In this document: in pieces, positions 48,769-59,846 of the stretch
Layout: every line of letters starts with the position of its first letter
Position numbering within the stretch: the first letter of the stretch is position 1
Source of the DNA: Ampullaceana balthica
Lineage: Eukaryota; Mollusca; Gastropoda; Lymnaeidae
Reading direction: 5' to 3'
DNA: 64,000 nucleotides
Assembly (NCBI GenBank): GCA_944989445.1
Contig: CALYLW010000185.1
Location: forward strand, 121,001 to 185,000
Position numbers and translations under genes: made by a program
Notes under the pieces: model-generated
Database searches by the model: none
The model's input: only the letters and a program-made list of their open reading frames with translations
Told to the model about the DNA's origin: nothing

Positions 48769-50361
48769 GTAAGAAAGAAGAAAGATATAATTAGTAAAAT
48801 ATATTCGGCCGACCACTCGTAACCCTATAACACTCAAAACCGAATAACATTTTACAAAATAAGAATTAAATATATTACTATTATTAACTTATTTTAAGAA
48901 TATGAACAAAGAAAGAAATGTTCACTAAAGTGTGGTTTTAAATTAAATTTGTTATTATCATGTGCATAGAAATTGTCTTATTTTATATCATAATTAATAG
49001 TTTTCAACATTTTTTATCAAATGAAAAATGATTTTTTTTGGGATAATAATGATTATAAGAATAATATTTTGTTATGTTCTGACAATAAAGGCTTAGTTAT
49101 AGAATTATTCCATGTTAATATTTATAATTTTTGTAAAAAAGGAAAAAATGGCCATATTTTATGAATGTAAGGATACTCATTTAAAAATAGTCTAAATTTT
49201 TCAAATATGAGCGAAATGCTTTGAATTTTTGATAGTACATGTAGAAATGGATACTGTTGATGGCTATAATAAAGATTTTATGCTTGCTACAAATACTTAT
49301 TTTTTTCCTTCATACAGTTTGTGACATGTTGTGATTTTCTGTACAAAATTTAAATGTAAAAAATTCATTAAAATAATTACAGTTCAAGCTACATTACCAC
49401 AATAGACTTAAAGTTGATATCAATAGATAGATAATTCAATTGTGAACACAAAAATGCATAACATGCCCTTATTTGTGGTTTTATTCATTAAAAAAATAAT
49501 TAACTCCTGTAACTACCTAAATCAGGTGGAAAAAAGGGGCAAAACCCAAGAATATTTGAGAGTTAAGAAGTGGTCTCTGTTCTTGACGCCATCACCAGTT
49601 GCTGGGCATCCAACATTGACCCAGAGGGCGGCAAGATAAAAGCAAGGGAGCTAATCTCAGGGGACTCAATCCAACAATGGGGAGATCATTCACCTGTCTC
49701 CCCCTGTTCATCTGTCCGAACCCCCCCCCCGCCCCTGTAAGGGTGAGAGGTCAACCTACACGGGCGATAATCCATTATGTCGTGGATCGGAGATCAAAGG
49801 GAGGACAACTCGACTCTGTCATCGGACCGACGATGTCACCGAAAAGGGCGTCGGCCAACAAAAGGGCGGCACGGTGGTCTGGCGCCCTCGGCGTCATGAT
49901 CGATGTTGTCACGCCGCCATTTTGTTTTCACGTCTCGTCACGAGATGACCGCCGCGAGATGTGGAGTGGCCATCGATGCATCACAACAGTCACATCACGG
50001 GGAATCTGACCCTCGCCGACACTCGGTCACTCATCGCCAATAAACCACTCGTGGACGACTCGTCAGCACAGCGGTACAAAGGAATTGCATTTGGTCAGTA
50101 ATCGATAATTGAGGGGTGATTAGAGAAACTGAGGAAAACAGAGGGTATCCTATAACATTACTGAATGTCAGATCTGTGTACATGTGTGTACGAGTGTGTA
50201 CGTGTATGCGCATGCATAAATCAGCGGGGGCGGGGGGTGTACATGAGTTGTGCGTACATCAGTACTGTTGACATCTAGCCGTGTTCGTTTTCGAGGTATT
50301 TGCGTGTCAGAAGTTTCTTTTTGCACGAGTTTTCTGTATTGGGTGGGTGTCAGCTTATGTG
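48769..50361. other. unique sequence, 1.6 kb
   Basis: Very AT-rich to 49500, with AATAAA-type signals near 49040-49275. It is then GC-richer at 49640-50030, where a 110-codon open frame has no recognisable domain. A TG run lies at 50178-50205. Confidence 0.4.
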
Positions 50362-50574
50362 ACCCCCCCCCCATATACTTTTATGTTACACCCCCACCCA
50401 TATACTTTTATGTGACCCCCCCCCATATACTTTTATGTGACCCGCCACCCATATACCGTTATGTGACCCCCATATACTTTTATGTGACCCCCATATACTT
50501 TTATGTGACCCCCCATATACTTTTATGTGACCCCCCCCATATACTTTTATGTGACACCCCCATACACTTTTATA
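50362..50574. repeat. ~22-bp C-rich minisatellite
   Basis: About ten copies of CATATACTTTTATGTGACCC, with C runs of two to eight bases that account for the length variation. Confidence 0.92.
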
Positions 50575-53500
50575 AAACTTCACATCCTAGAATGAACTAT
50601 TGTGGGCTCATTGTATTGATAAATCCATTTTAAAAAAAATTAAAATAAACCAATAATTGAACTCACAACTTTCAAGTACATTAATAATGAAAACTTTAAA
50701 CGGGGAAAGAATTATCACCCCTTAAATACAGACTAGTCAAAGTTGTAATATGTGGCGTTAGGATCTGTTATTATTGTTGTTATTGTTGTTGTAATTTTAT
50801 CTTATCTTATCTATACATACGCTCCTTCTATGCAGAAGATAGTTGCGTCCACAGACCATGACAGATGATCTGTTGGAAAGTGATGCAGCATTCACAGGCC
50901 ACGGCTTTGTGGGTTCCACGCATATTTTTGTTGTTGTTATTGTTATTGTTGTTGTTGTTTTGGTATTATTTAGGAAGCTTTCTTCCATGTCCCCCAACGT
51001 CTCCTGCTCCCAGTTTTACACGGACTATCAAAAAATGCTAATTAGAAATTTTCTTAAACGAATGTTAAACAAAACAAAATAACATCATATCTTAGACAAC
51101 ATCCAGGGAGTTTGCGACCCCTAGACCCCCCCCCCGTCACCCACTCTTTAAACCAAGTTAATTTATGGACGTTGGTGTGACCAACACGTGAATTATCTCC
51201 CTTTCAAATCTTTTGTTGATTCCCCGCAACTGTCCCTGCATTCGTTAATCTCTTGATGCGATTATCTGCCCGTGACAAAAACAACTGTCCTTGGAGACAA
51301 CATGATAATCGGACACGGGGACAATATATGATAATCAGATACGAGGAGAGTATATGATAAACAGATACGCCGACACGTTATGATAATCGGATAATTTGAA
51401 CAAAATTCTCCTTGGAACAAATGACCTTTAGCATTAAGCGCTTTAACATACCAAAAAGAAATATTTTCTTTCTTTCGTGGCCAAAGTTCTTCTTGTCTGT
51501 TCAATTATAATTACCGTATATTTAAATTGTTTGATAACCTTTTAGCTTGACTTGTGGAACAATAAAAGATTTTTATTTACGGGACCATTAGTTGTATCAA
51601 ACATCCAATTACATCCACGTTGGTGGAGTTATGGGCCTTTTGTCGGGTTTGTTTCTGAAAGTTGGAGCAGTGAAGTTGTAAGGGAGTAATGAATACATTT
51701 TTATTTGCTCATAAAGGATTTCTGTAGTATAGGCGATTTTTTAAATACTTGTTTGTGGTTCTCACATGTGGACTCGACAGCTGGCTCGGTAAATGATTTC
51801 CCAGAGTTTTTACGAGCTAACAATTTTTTTTTATATTCTCAGAACGGCAAGTGAGTGTATATTTATAAGGATTTATATAGCCGCCGCCCCATTCCCCGCC
51901 CCTGGATTCTTACAATATGACATAAATCATCTCTCCTGTCCACTATCAAGAGTTGCAGACCAGACTCAGACTTACATAGATTCATGACAGACTATGCTAC
52001 GCATAGACCCCGATAGATAAATAGTCTTTTACCCCCCCCCCTCCTCCCACCCACTATTTACTCTCACCAATAAAATAAAAAAATCCATATGTGAGACAGG
52101 CTCTTCTCGCTCACGTGACATAAAATAACCTCCCTTGAGTTCCGACACTGGGGCCTCATTCACAGCTGATTGGTCTACGACCATCGATGGAGACGCCACA
52201 ATGGGGGCGGAAACGCGGGGAACTCACTCCTGGAACCAAAGGAAAAGCTTTAAAAGTAACTTCCCTTGTTCGAGGCGCAACAAAACCAGGCGTTAATTTT
52301 GAAATTGTCAGCGCTAAGTAGGTTCCTTTGTCACCGGGATGAATGGGGTCGTTAGGACGGGGGTCTTCGGCCATTGTGGTGGCAGTCCATTAGCGGATTG
52401 GGCGGCTGAGGCATAACCCTGTAACACTGGCAGGTCGGCCCCCTCCCCTTCCCCATAGCCTCGTCCATAGATCATCCTTCAGTGCCGCACTCATGCCTCC
52501 CGATAAAAGAGCCGCGCTAGGGGTATTGAACTAAATCTCTTAGCGATAACTACAAGTAAAGAAATGGAAATAAGGGCTGGCTATTTTCTGGAGGTCTGTG
52601 GTTGGGGGTCTGTGGCTGGAGGTCAGGAGAGTGACGGGGTCGGAAGGGCTCCGTCACGGTAATAGTGCTCATGCTGTCAGTCACATTGGCCGACTGAAGA
52701 CTGAATATTTGTTTTATTTCATAGAAGAGTTTCAAAACTCTCGCATCTGGTAAAGAAACGTCTGGAAGGCACGCATGAAAGATTCACGTCATAATGTATA
52801 AATAGCCATCAAGTTTCTCCACTAGTGATGACTTTTGTCAACAGCTAAACGTCACTTATACGTCATCGCTTAGTTGTAACCGTTCGGTTCTAGAGTTCTA
52901 AAAAACTGAGATTATACAATCTAACACCCCCCCCTCCCCCATTATTAAAATATGAAAACATTTGAATTGAAACCCTAGCTCCGTGAGAAGAATTCCCTTT
53001 GTGTGGACACATCCCCATGTGAAACACACAGTCACATTGCAATAATCATGGGTTGATTTTAGCATGGTGCAACCCAATTATTTATTTCAACTAACTTACG
53101 TATGGTAGCATATCCACCTTTACCTAACACCCACTCATACAAAGGTAAACTTACGCCTCTGATGAATTCAGATGAACTAATTTTGCTGGCCCCTCCCTCT
53201 TCGCCGTGTTCCAGTACTCGCGCTCGCCTCGGTGTTGTGGGCAATCTTTTAATTGTGCTCAGCCACCGTGCACGACTCGCTGCCATTACTGAGACAAGGC
53301 GCGACAATCCATGGTCACATTAGCATGGCAACAAAGGATTATCGATCCCCAATCAGTGCCCGAGTGTCGGCCAATCGAACTGGGTAAAGCGCACTAATGG
53401 ACGGGCACTCGTGCACAAGGGCGCTAATTTCAACATCACAAATCTGCCAGTCTTAATGACTTAAATTAACCGATCGATGGTAGGGGTGGGGTGCGGGGAA

Positions 53501-53791
53501 GGAGGGAGAAGGTGGGGAAAGTGAGGATGGGAAAGGGTCGCGAGGAGCACAATGAGAAGTCACGAGATGTTAGTTTAGTGATGATGTTTGATGACAGTTA
53601 CTAATACAGAGAAGATGTCAAGACATTGAAATACGGACATCACCTCGGCTCATATGGAGTGGAATCTGTTGTCAGAATTCGGCGACTGTGCGGCAGACGT
53701 GAGACCGAATATCATGCTTTGTGGGGTGGAGCCTTTTGACATATTCCGGCAGACAATTTTGACTACTTGAGTTGGGGATTACTTCACTGCA
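50575..53791. other. unique sequence, 3.2 kb
   Basis: The longest mostly repeat-free stretch. Contains ATTGTT runs near 50765 and 50930, degenerate ATGATAATCGGATAC repeats at 51300-51395, and balanced blocks at 52100-52400 and 53100-53340. On the minus strand, donor-like GTAAGT sites occur at about 53095 and 53151 behind an 82-codon open frame, without a clear acceptor or known domain. Confidence 0.4.
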
Positions 53792-54340
53792 GGGCATTAT
53801 GGGAGCCGATGGGCAGAGCATTATGGGAGCCGATGGGCAGGGCATTATGGGAGCCGATGGGCAGAGCATTATGGGAGCCGATGGGCAGAGCATTATGGGA
53901 GCCGATGGGCAGAGCATTATGGGAGCCGATGGGCAGAGCATTATGGGAGCCGATGGGCAGATCATTATGGGTGCCGATGGGCAGAGCATTATGGGAGCCG
54001 ATGGGCAGAGCATTATGGGTGCCGATGGGCATAGCATTATGGGAGCCGATGGGCAGGGTATTATGGGAGCCGATGGGCAGGGCATTATGGGAGCCGATGG
54101 GCAGAGCATTATGGGAGCCGATGGGCAGGGCATTATGGGAGCCGATGGGCAGAGCATTATGGGAGCCGAAGGGCAGAGCATTATGGGAGCCGATGGGCAG
54201 GGCATTATGGGAGCCGATGGGCAGAGCATTATGGGAGCCGATGGGCAGGGCATTATGGGAGCCGATGGGCAGAGCATTATGGGAGCCGATGGGCAGAGGA
54301 TTATGGGAGCCGATGGGCAGAGCATTATGGGAGCCGATGA
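53792..54340. repeat. 24-bp minisatellite
   Basis: About 23 copies of GCATTATGGGAGCCGATGGG plus CAGA or CAGG. The A/G difference at the last base and rare GTGCC variants form two unit types. Open on both strands because of the period. Confidence 0.96.
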
Positions 54341-54583
54341 GGAAACTTAATTTTTTTTAACGTATCTTTTTACGAGTGTTTTTTTAAAATTGCTTCTGTT
54401 TCCTCTGCATGATGTCAATCTTCCGGTTGTTGTCAGATTTCAATGGCTCACACACACAATCTTCTTTCAAAGACCGTTAACAGTTACATAGAATAATATA
54501 AACATAAAATATTTGCTTGCAGCTGATTGGTTAGTTGGCGATGACGTATTAAAAAGTTTCATTAATTGTGTTTATAGCATGTG
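54341..54583. other. unique spacer
   Basis: AT-rich, no feature. Confidence 0.3.
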
Positions 54584-54927
54584 AGAGACTGTTCTACAGC
54601 TCAACTCAGACATACGTGAGAGACTGGTCTACAGCTCAACTCAGACATACGTGAGAGACTGGTCTACAGCTCAACTCAGACATACGTGAGAGACTGGTCT
54701 ACAGCTCAACTCAGACATACGTGAGAGACTGGTCTACAGCTCAACTCAGACATACGTGAGAGACTGGTCTACAGCTCAACTCAGACATACGTGAGAGACT
54801 GGTCTACAGCTCAACTCAGACATACGTGAGAGACTGGTCTACAGCTCAACTCAGACATACGTGAGAGACTGGTCTACAGCTCAACTCAGACATACGTGAG
54901 AGACTGGTCTACAGCTCAACTCAGACA
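54584..54927. repeat. 35-bp minisatellite, nearly identical copies
   Basis: About ten copies combining GTGAGAGACTGGTCTACAGC and TCAACTCAGACATAC. Only the first unit differs (CTGTTCTAC). Confidence 0.95.
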
Positions 54928-56444
54928 TGTCCAGTTGAAACGTCCGCAGTTCGAGTCCAAGCATTGTACCAGGTGGCCGGTGACTATGAACTGGACATGT
55001 GTCTCATGTGTCCCCAGTGGTCATCTATACTTGCTGTATTCTCAGCACCATTCATTATTCTATACATTCAGCGTTTACATGATTGAGTTGATCATAAAAC
55101 CAATCTTCATTTCAATCTTACAGAATTTTGAAAAAAAAGTAAGTTTAAATAATTATGTGTTTATAAATACAAAATGAAGAATAAATTCAATTTAAATGTA
55201 TTCATAATCGCGTTAATGACGTCACTCTCCTTCAAAGCGTTTAAAAATAATCTCTCTTCAAAGTCGATTTTCATAATGTTAGAAGTATTGCATTATAGTC
55301 TATATCTGTGAAGCCACTTTTTAAAATATTTTTTGTATAGAAAAAAAAACAACAAACAAACAAACCAACAAACAAACAAAAAAAACCAGGCGTAAATTAA
55401 TTAGATAGTTTATTATTGTTTGTATGCAATAGCAAAAAGAAAAAAAAATCGAAATGGAATGGAATCTACTGCAGATATTTGAGATTATCCGTCAATGATA
55501 CACGCGGGCTACGGATCAAGTCTTAGCTCCGGAATTAACCTCCGAGGATAATTCGCAGGATAAGTCGCGGGATAAGTTTCTGTTTTTGTTCCCGAGCCGG
55601 GAGGTAAGGCGAGCCCGACAGAAGACGAGCACAGTTAATCTGTCGGAAATTCGACGCTCATGTGGTCGGTCTACGAGGGAAGACAATGTCAAAGAGATGA
55701 TGTGTCCCGTCAGCGAGATGCCGTCACTTGACGAGGTGCAGTCGAGTGGCTCTATATTATGTGTGTATGAGTCTGTATCACTTCCAGAAAGGGAAATAAA
55801 GAAGCGAGAGAGGTAAACAAAGAGACGGTTAATTACAGAAATGCGATCAGGTTTCATTATTCCATTTATAAACACAGTTACACCGCGCGAAAATAACCGG
55901 ATCTTGTTTATTAATATAAAAATAAGAACTGCCTGGTCAGGGACGGGTAAAGCAGCCAGTTATTTCTTTGTGTACGCAAGGCTCGAGTGTTCAGAACTAG
56001 TCATCGGGGCAGGAAAAAAAAATTTCAGTTTTTATTTGGTTAAGAGATACAGAATCGTACGTCAACTAAAGATTTGGTTTAGAGAGTCGAGTCAACCACG
56101 AGAGACGCGGAGAGCTAGATGGATACTTTGGTGTAAGGGTGATGTGGGTGTACATACCTGCGAGATGTGCGTAAAAATGTTTTAAATAAAGTAAAATTAA
56201 TATGAATAGCCGCTATGAGAGCGGCTAAAACTAAATTATCCATCTTTAAAATAGGTGAATGTTTTAGTAAATGAATGGTGATTGTTAAGAGCTATTGGAA
56301 AATGAAACTTTGAGTGCAGGACGTTTTAAATACCACGAATGGTATCTTCAGTGCCTTGTAGCAACCTCTTCATGTGGAACTGGTGAATGATGATACGACT
56401 TAAGAAACACGGACTGTACCTAAACAATGGTGGCAATCCAGGGG
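54928..56444. other. unique sequence, 1.5 kb
   Basis: AT-rich, then a balanced block at 55500-55830 with overlapping open frames on both strands. No motif or splice pair singles out a real exon. An AAAC tetranucleotide run is at 55350-55385. Confidence 0.4.
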
Positions 56445-56725
56445 GCTGGTCTTGGGTGATAAGCGGGTCCGGGGTGATGGGCGGGCCTTTGGTGATGTGC
56501 GGGCAGGGGGTGATGGGTGCGACCTGGGGTGAGGGGCGAGCCTGGGGTGAGGGGCGAGCCTGGGGTGATGGGGCGGGCCTGGGGATGATGGGCGGGCCTG
56601 GGGTGATGGGCGGGCCTGGGTGATGGGCGGGCCTGGGGTGATGGGGCGGGCCTGGGGTGAGGGGCGAGCCTGGGGTGAGGGGCGAGCCTGGGGTGAGGGG
56701 CGAGCCTGGGGTGAGGGGCGGGCCT
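56445..56725. repeat. ~18-bp GC-rich minisatellite
   Basis: About 16 copies around GGGGTGATGGGCGGGCCTGG, with a GGGGTGAGGGGCGAGCCT type in two clusters. Dense GGGG runs could form G-quadruplexes. Confidence 0.92.
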
Positions 56726-57875
56726 CAGTTATACAGCACCCACAGAGCACACCAGTGAGGTCAGTTATACAAACACCGTGCGAACATTAACTCTATCGGG
56801 CTGGAGTTTTCAAATGGGATTATCTTTCGTAGATTGGGTTGCTCTGTGACGTCATCTTCAAATGAGATGCAATCCCCCACCACACCTACTCTCACACACA
56901 CACAAACGACAACAAGATGCACTCACAAATTACAAAAAATAGCGTCACAACCAGTTTATCCTTATCCAAAATGGATAACAACGACGGATGACGTAAGCAT
57001 GACGTAGTTGAGGGTCACTCAATTTGTTGGGATCTCCCCTACAGTGTAACCCCCCCCCCACACACACACACCCCAACTTAAAAATAAATGAATAAATAAA
57101 ATGAAAACATTAAGAAGCCATAGATCACTTTAAAGCATGCAAGCAGACGTGGGCACGACCTGATACCGTGCGCCATCTTGGTCACTGACGTCACATGCCA
57201 CCATTAAGATTACTCTCCCCTCATATAACGGCTTTTTAAAAAACCGGTCGCTTTCCCCTCCACAATGACATCAACACCCCCCCCCCTTTGTTATCATAAC
57301 GATAATTTAATCACATGCCAGTAGATGGAGGTCAGAGACATTCTCCTCCGATACTTAGACTGAGAGGCGGTCCAACCAAGATAACTTGACCCCCTCCTCC
57401 CCACCCCCCACCCCCACATACACACGCCCTGAGACTACCAAATGAAGGTGGGGGCAAGGGGAGATAAGTTGAACTTTTTCAATAAGTTGCCGGTTTAATT
57501 TGAGTTGCGAGAAGGGCGGGATGAAAGATGTCCAAATTTCTCGGCATTATTTTCAGATTACGTTTATCTGCCCCTGGGACGCGCATTAATTGGAGGGCAC
57601 AGAATTAAGAAAAGGGAAGCTACACTCATAAAAAAATGTTTAAAGGAGAGTAACTCTTACAAATCCCAAATTCTGGTAATGAACATTTTTGGACGGTTGA
57701 ACCACGTGACGCCGAGAAGTCGCTGAAACACGATGTGAACTTCTGGAACTTTGACATCTTCAGTCACGTGATGACATCTCTGTAGTGGCAGCCATGTTGA
57801 GATATTGTCTATAATGATGTCTTTAAATGATGACTGAGAAACTGGACATTACTATCAAACATTTAATCACATCTG
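56726..57875. other. unique sequence
   Basis: Several C-rich runs and a short CA run at 57060. Contains a YY1-like GCGCCATCTTGG at about 57171 next to a TGACGTCA at about 57186. No gene supported. Confidence 0.4.
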
Positions 57876-58185
57876 TCCACATGACATATAAGAGGAGGTA
57901 GCATGACATTCAAGTGCTTTTGTCCACATGACATATAAGAGGAGGTAGCATGACATTCAAGTACTTCTGTCCACATGACATATAAGAGGAGGTAGCATGA
58001 CATTTAATCACTTCTGTCCACATGACATATAAGAGGAGGTAGCATGACATTTAATCACTTCTGTCCACATGACATATAAGAGGAGGTAGCATGACATTTA
58101 ATCACTTCGGTCCACATGACATATAAGAGGAGGTAGCATGACATTTAATCACTTCGGTCCACATGACATATAAAAGGAGGTAACA
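57876..58185. repeat. 47-bp minisatellite
   Basis: Seven copies combining GTCCACATGACATATAAGAG and GAGGTAGCATGACAT. Early copies end TTCAAGT, later ones TTTAATC. Confidence 0.94.
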
Positions 58186-58749
58186 CAGCACCCTAATTAA
58201 AAGAACCGTAAAACAACAAAGTTTTTTACTATAAACCCTTTAAATACGAGACTTAACTAAAATAATGTTCATTGTAATACGCATCGCACGACAATCCAAA
58301 AATCCAAAATTTTAGTTATGTCTCAAATATATAGATTTAGAGTAAAAAATACAAACTACTGCAGTCTGTCTGCTAAATTTCAGCTCGATTTGATCACGGG
58401 AAAAGGCTTATAAAAACATGTTTGATATAATACGCACCGGACGACAGACTAGCATAAACATTTACATGCTACATAGAGAGACATAGAGATAAACTTAAAA
58501 TTCATTAATTTAATTACAGTTCATTCGATCGATTTGAAATTTTGAAAGGTCATTTTGATCGTCGGCACGAGTCTGCCTGCAAAATTTCAGCTCGCTAGCA
58601 TAATGGGAAGTGGGTTAAAATCGATCCAACGTTTTTTTCGGCAAACAAGCAGACGCCACGAGTTAATATAAAGGATTTAAAAATAAAACTAAACAACCAA
58701 AACTACTAAGGGAAACACCATTAAAGGAAAATATCAGGAAGCCAGGAAA
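58186..58749. mobile_element. dispersed transposon-like arm, forward copy
   Basis: 58421-58680 matches 63490-63773 in direct orientation: shared phrases include ATAATACGCACCG, GCTACATAGAGA, ACATAGAGATAAAC, AAAATTTCAG and GGGAAGTGGGT. An earlier, weaker copy of the same module lies at 58220-58420. No coding capacity. Confidence 0.7.
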
Positions 58750-58845
58750 TGCCCGTAAATGAGATGCCCGTAAATGAAATGCCCGTAAATGAAATGCCCG
58801 TAAATGGAAATGCCCGTAAATGAAATGCCCGTAAATGAGATGCCC
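58750..58845. repeat. 15-bp tandem repeat
   Basis: Six to seven copies of AAATGAAATGCCCGT. Confidence 0.9.
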
Positions 58846-58949
58846 TTGTTGGTGAAACCCGTTCTGTGGGGCCCGTGATAAAATAATGACCCACTTCCCG
58901 AGATCCTATCAAACTGAAGATTTGCACATAGACTTCTGTAACCTAACAA

Positions 58950-58998
58950 TGCATTCTGTCAAAACTTCAGATCGATCGAATTTACTGTAGTTAAATGA
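58950..58998 (-). mobile_element. outer part of the inverted left arm, cut by an insertion
   Basis: The complement matches the right-arm sequence around 63590-63635 (shared ATCGATCTGAA). It stops at GTTAAAT and resumes with TAATGAATTTTT at 59597, on the other side of the 598-bp element. Confidence 0.75.
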
Positions 58999-59596
58999 CC
59001 GTTCATACTCGTTCACAAGCCGACCTTTTTTTGGTAAAAATCTAAGGGGAAAAGTTTGGGGGTCGGCTTACGAGCGGGTCATTAACGTATTTCTGCATGG
59101 ATATTGAATATCGGTGTTGTTATTGTGTTGTCAAGGTCCTTTTCTACATTCTACAAGATTCGACTGCTCTACCAGAAGCTATAATAATGTACTAAACATC
59201 TGCGCTTACCTTATTTAATCATCTTATTTGTTTTTGTGAGCGCTTTAATAAATTGTTTTATAAATTTTGTTTTCAACAACGACTTTTAATGTACGAGCTT
59301 TCCTCTCTGTTTATCAAACATTTTTTTTAAAATACCGGTAACTCTTGCCTAACAAAGAGCACAGAGACATAGATAGGCAGTACAAAGTAAACAATCATAA
59401 TGACCGATTTAGCTTGTAGTCTTAAAAAAATGTGCGACATTTATTATTATCTGTATCCTATATTATTTATTTATTTTTGGGGGGGGGTGGTGGGGGGTGG
59501 CTGCGAGCGGGTTATACACTTTTAATATTTTTCTCTTCCAAAAGTGTGTGTGTGTGTGTCGGCTATGACGACGGGCTATAGAACGAGTATATAAGG
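58999..59596. mobile_element. 598-bp TA-flanked non-autonomous DNA transposon, copy 2
   Basis: It begins CCGTTCATACTCGTTCACAA and ends GAACGAGTATATAAGG, matching copy 1 at 24651-25249 through most of its length. The right flank is TA; the left flank is GA, a likely mutated TA. The uninterrupted host sequence, GTTAAATTAATG, is present at 63585-63600 in inverted orientation as CATTAATTTAAC, confirming the insertion point. Confidence 0.82.
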
Positions 59597-59846
59597 TAAT
59601 GAATTTTTAGATCATCTCTATGTATCTCTATGTAGCATGTAATTGTTTATAGTCAGCAGTGCGGTGCGTATTATATTGAACATACTTTAAGTTATATCTC
59701 ATATATAAAGATCACGATGAAAAAGGTCGAAACTGCATTGCATATAAATGATTTATAGTAAATAAATTAGTTTTTGTACGGGTTTGTTAAATTTCTAACT
59801 TAGAATCTAAGTAACACTTTTGATACATTTTTAAAAAGTAATTAAA
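59597..59846 (-). mobile_element. inner part of the inverted left arm
   Basis: The complement of 59605-59715 matches the right arm at 63312-63400 and 63490-63575 (shared TATATATGAGA, ATATAATACGCACCGC, ATAGAGATACATAGAGAT). With 63306-63773 it forms long inverted arms around the satellite. Confidence 0.75.

Noticed and set aside
49677..50009. 110-codon open frame in a GC-richer block
   Set aside because: No recognisable domain, no splice support, and it starts within a C-rich run.
55516..55875. 119-codon reverse frame and 76-codon forward frame
   Set aside because: They overlap on opposite strands with no motif or splice pair to choose either.
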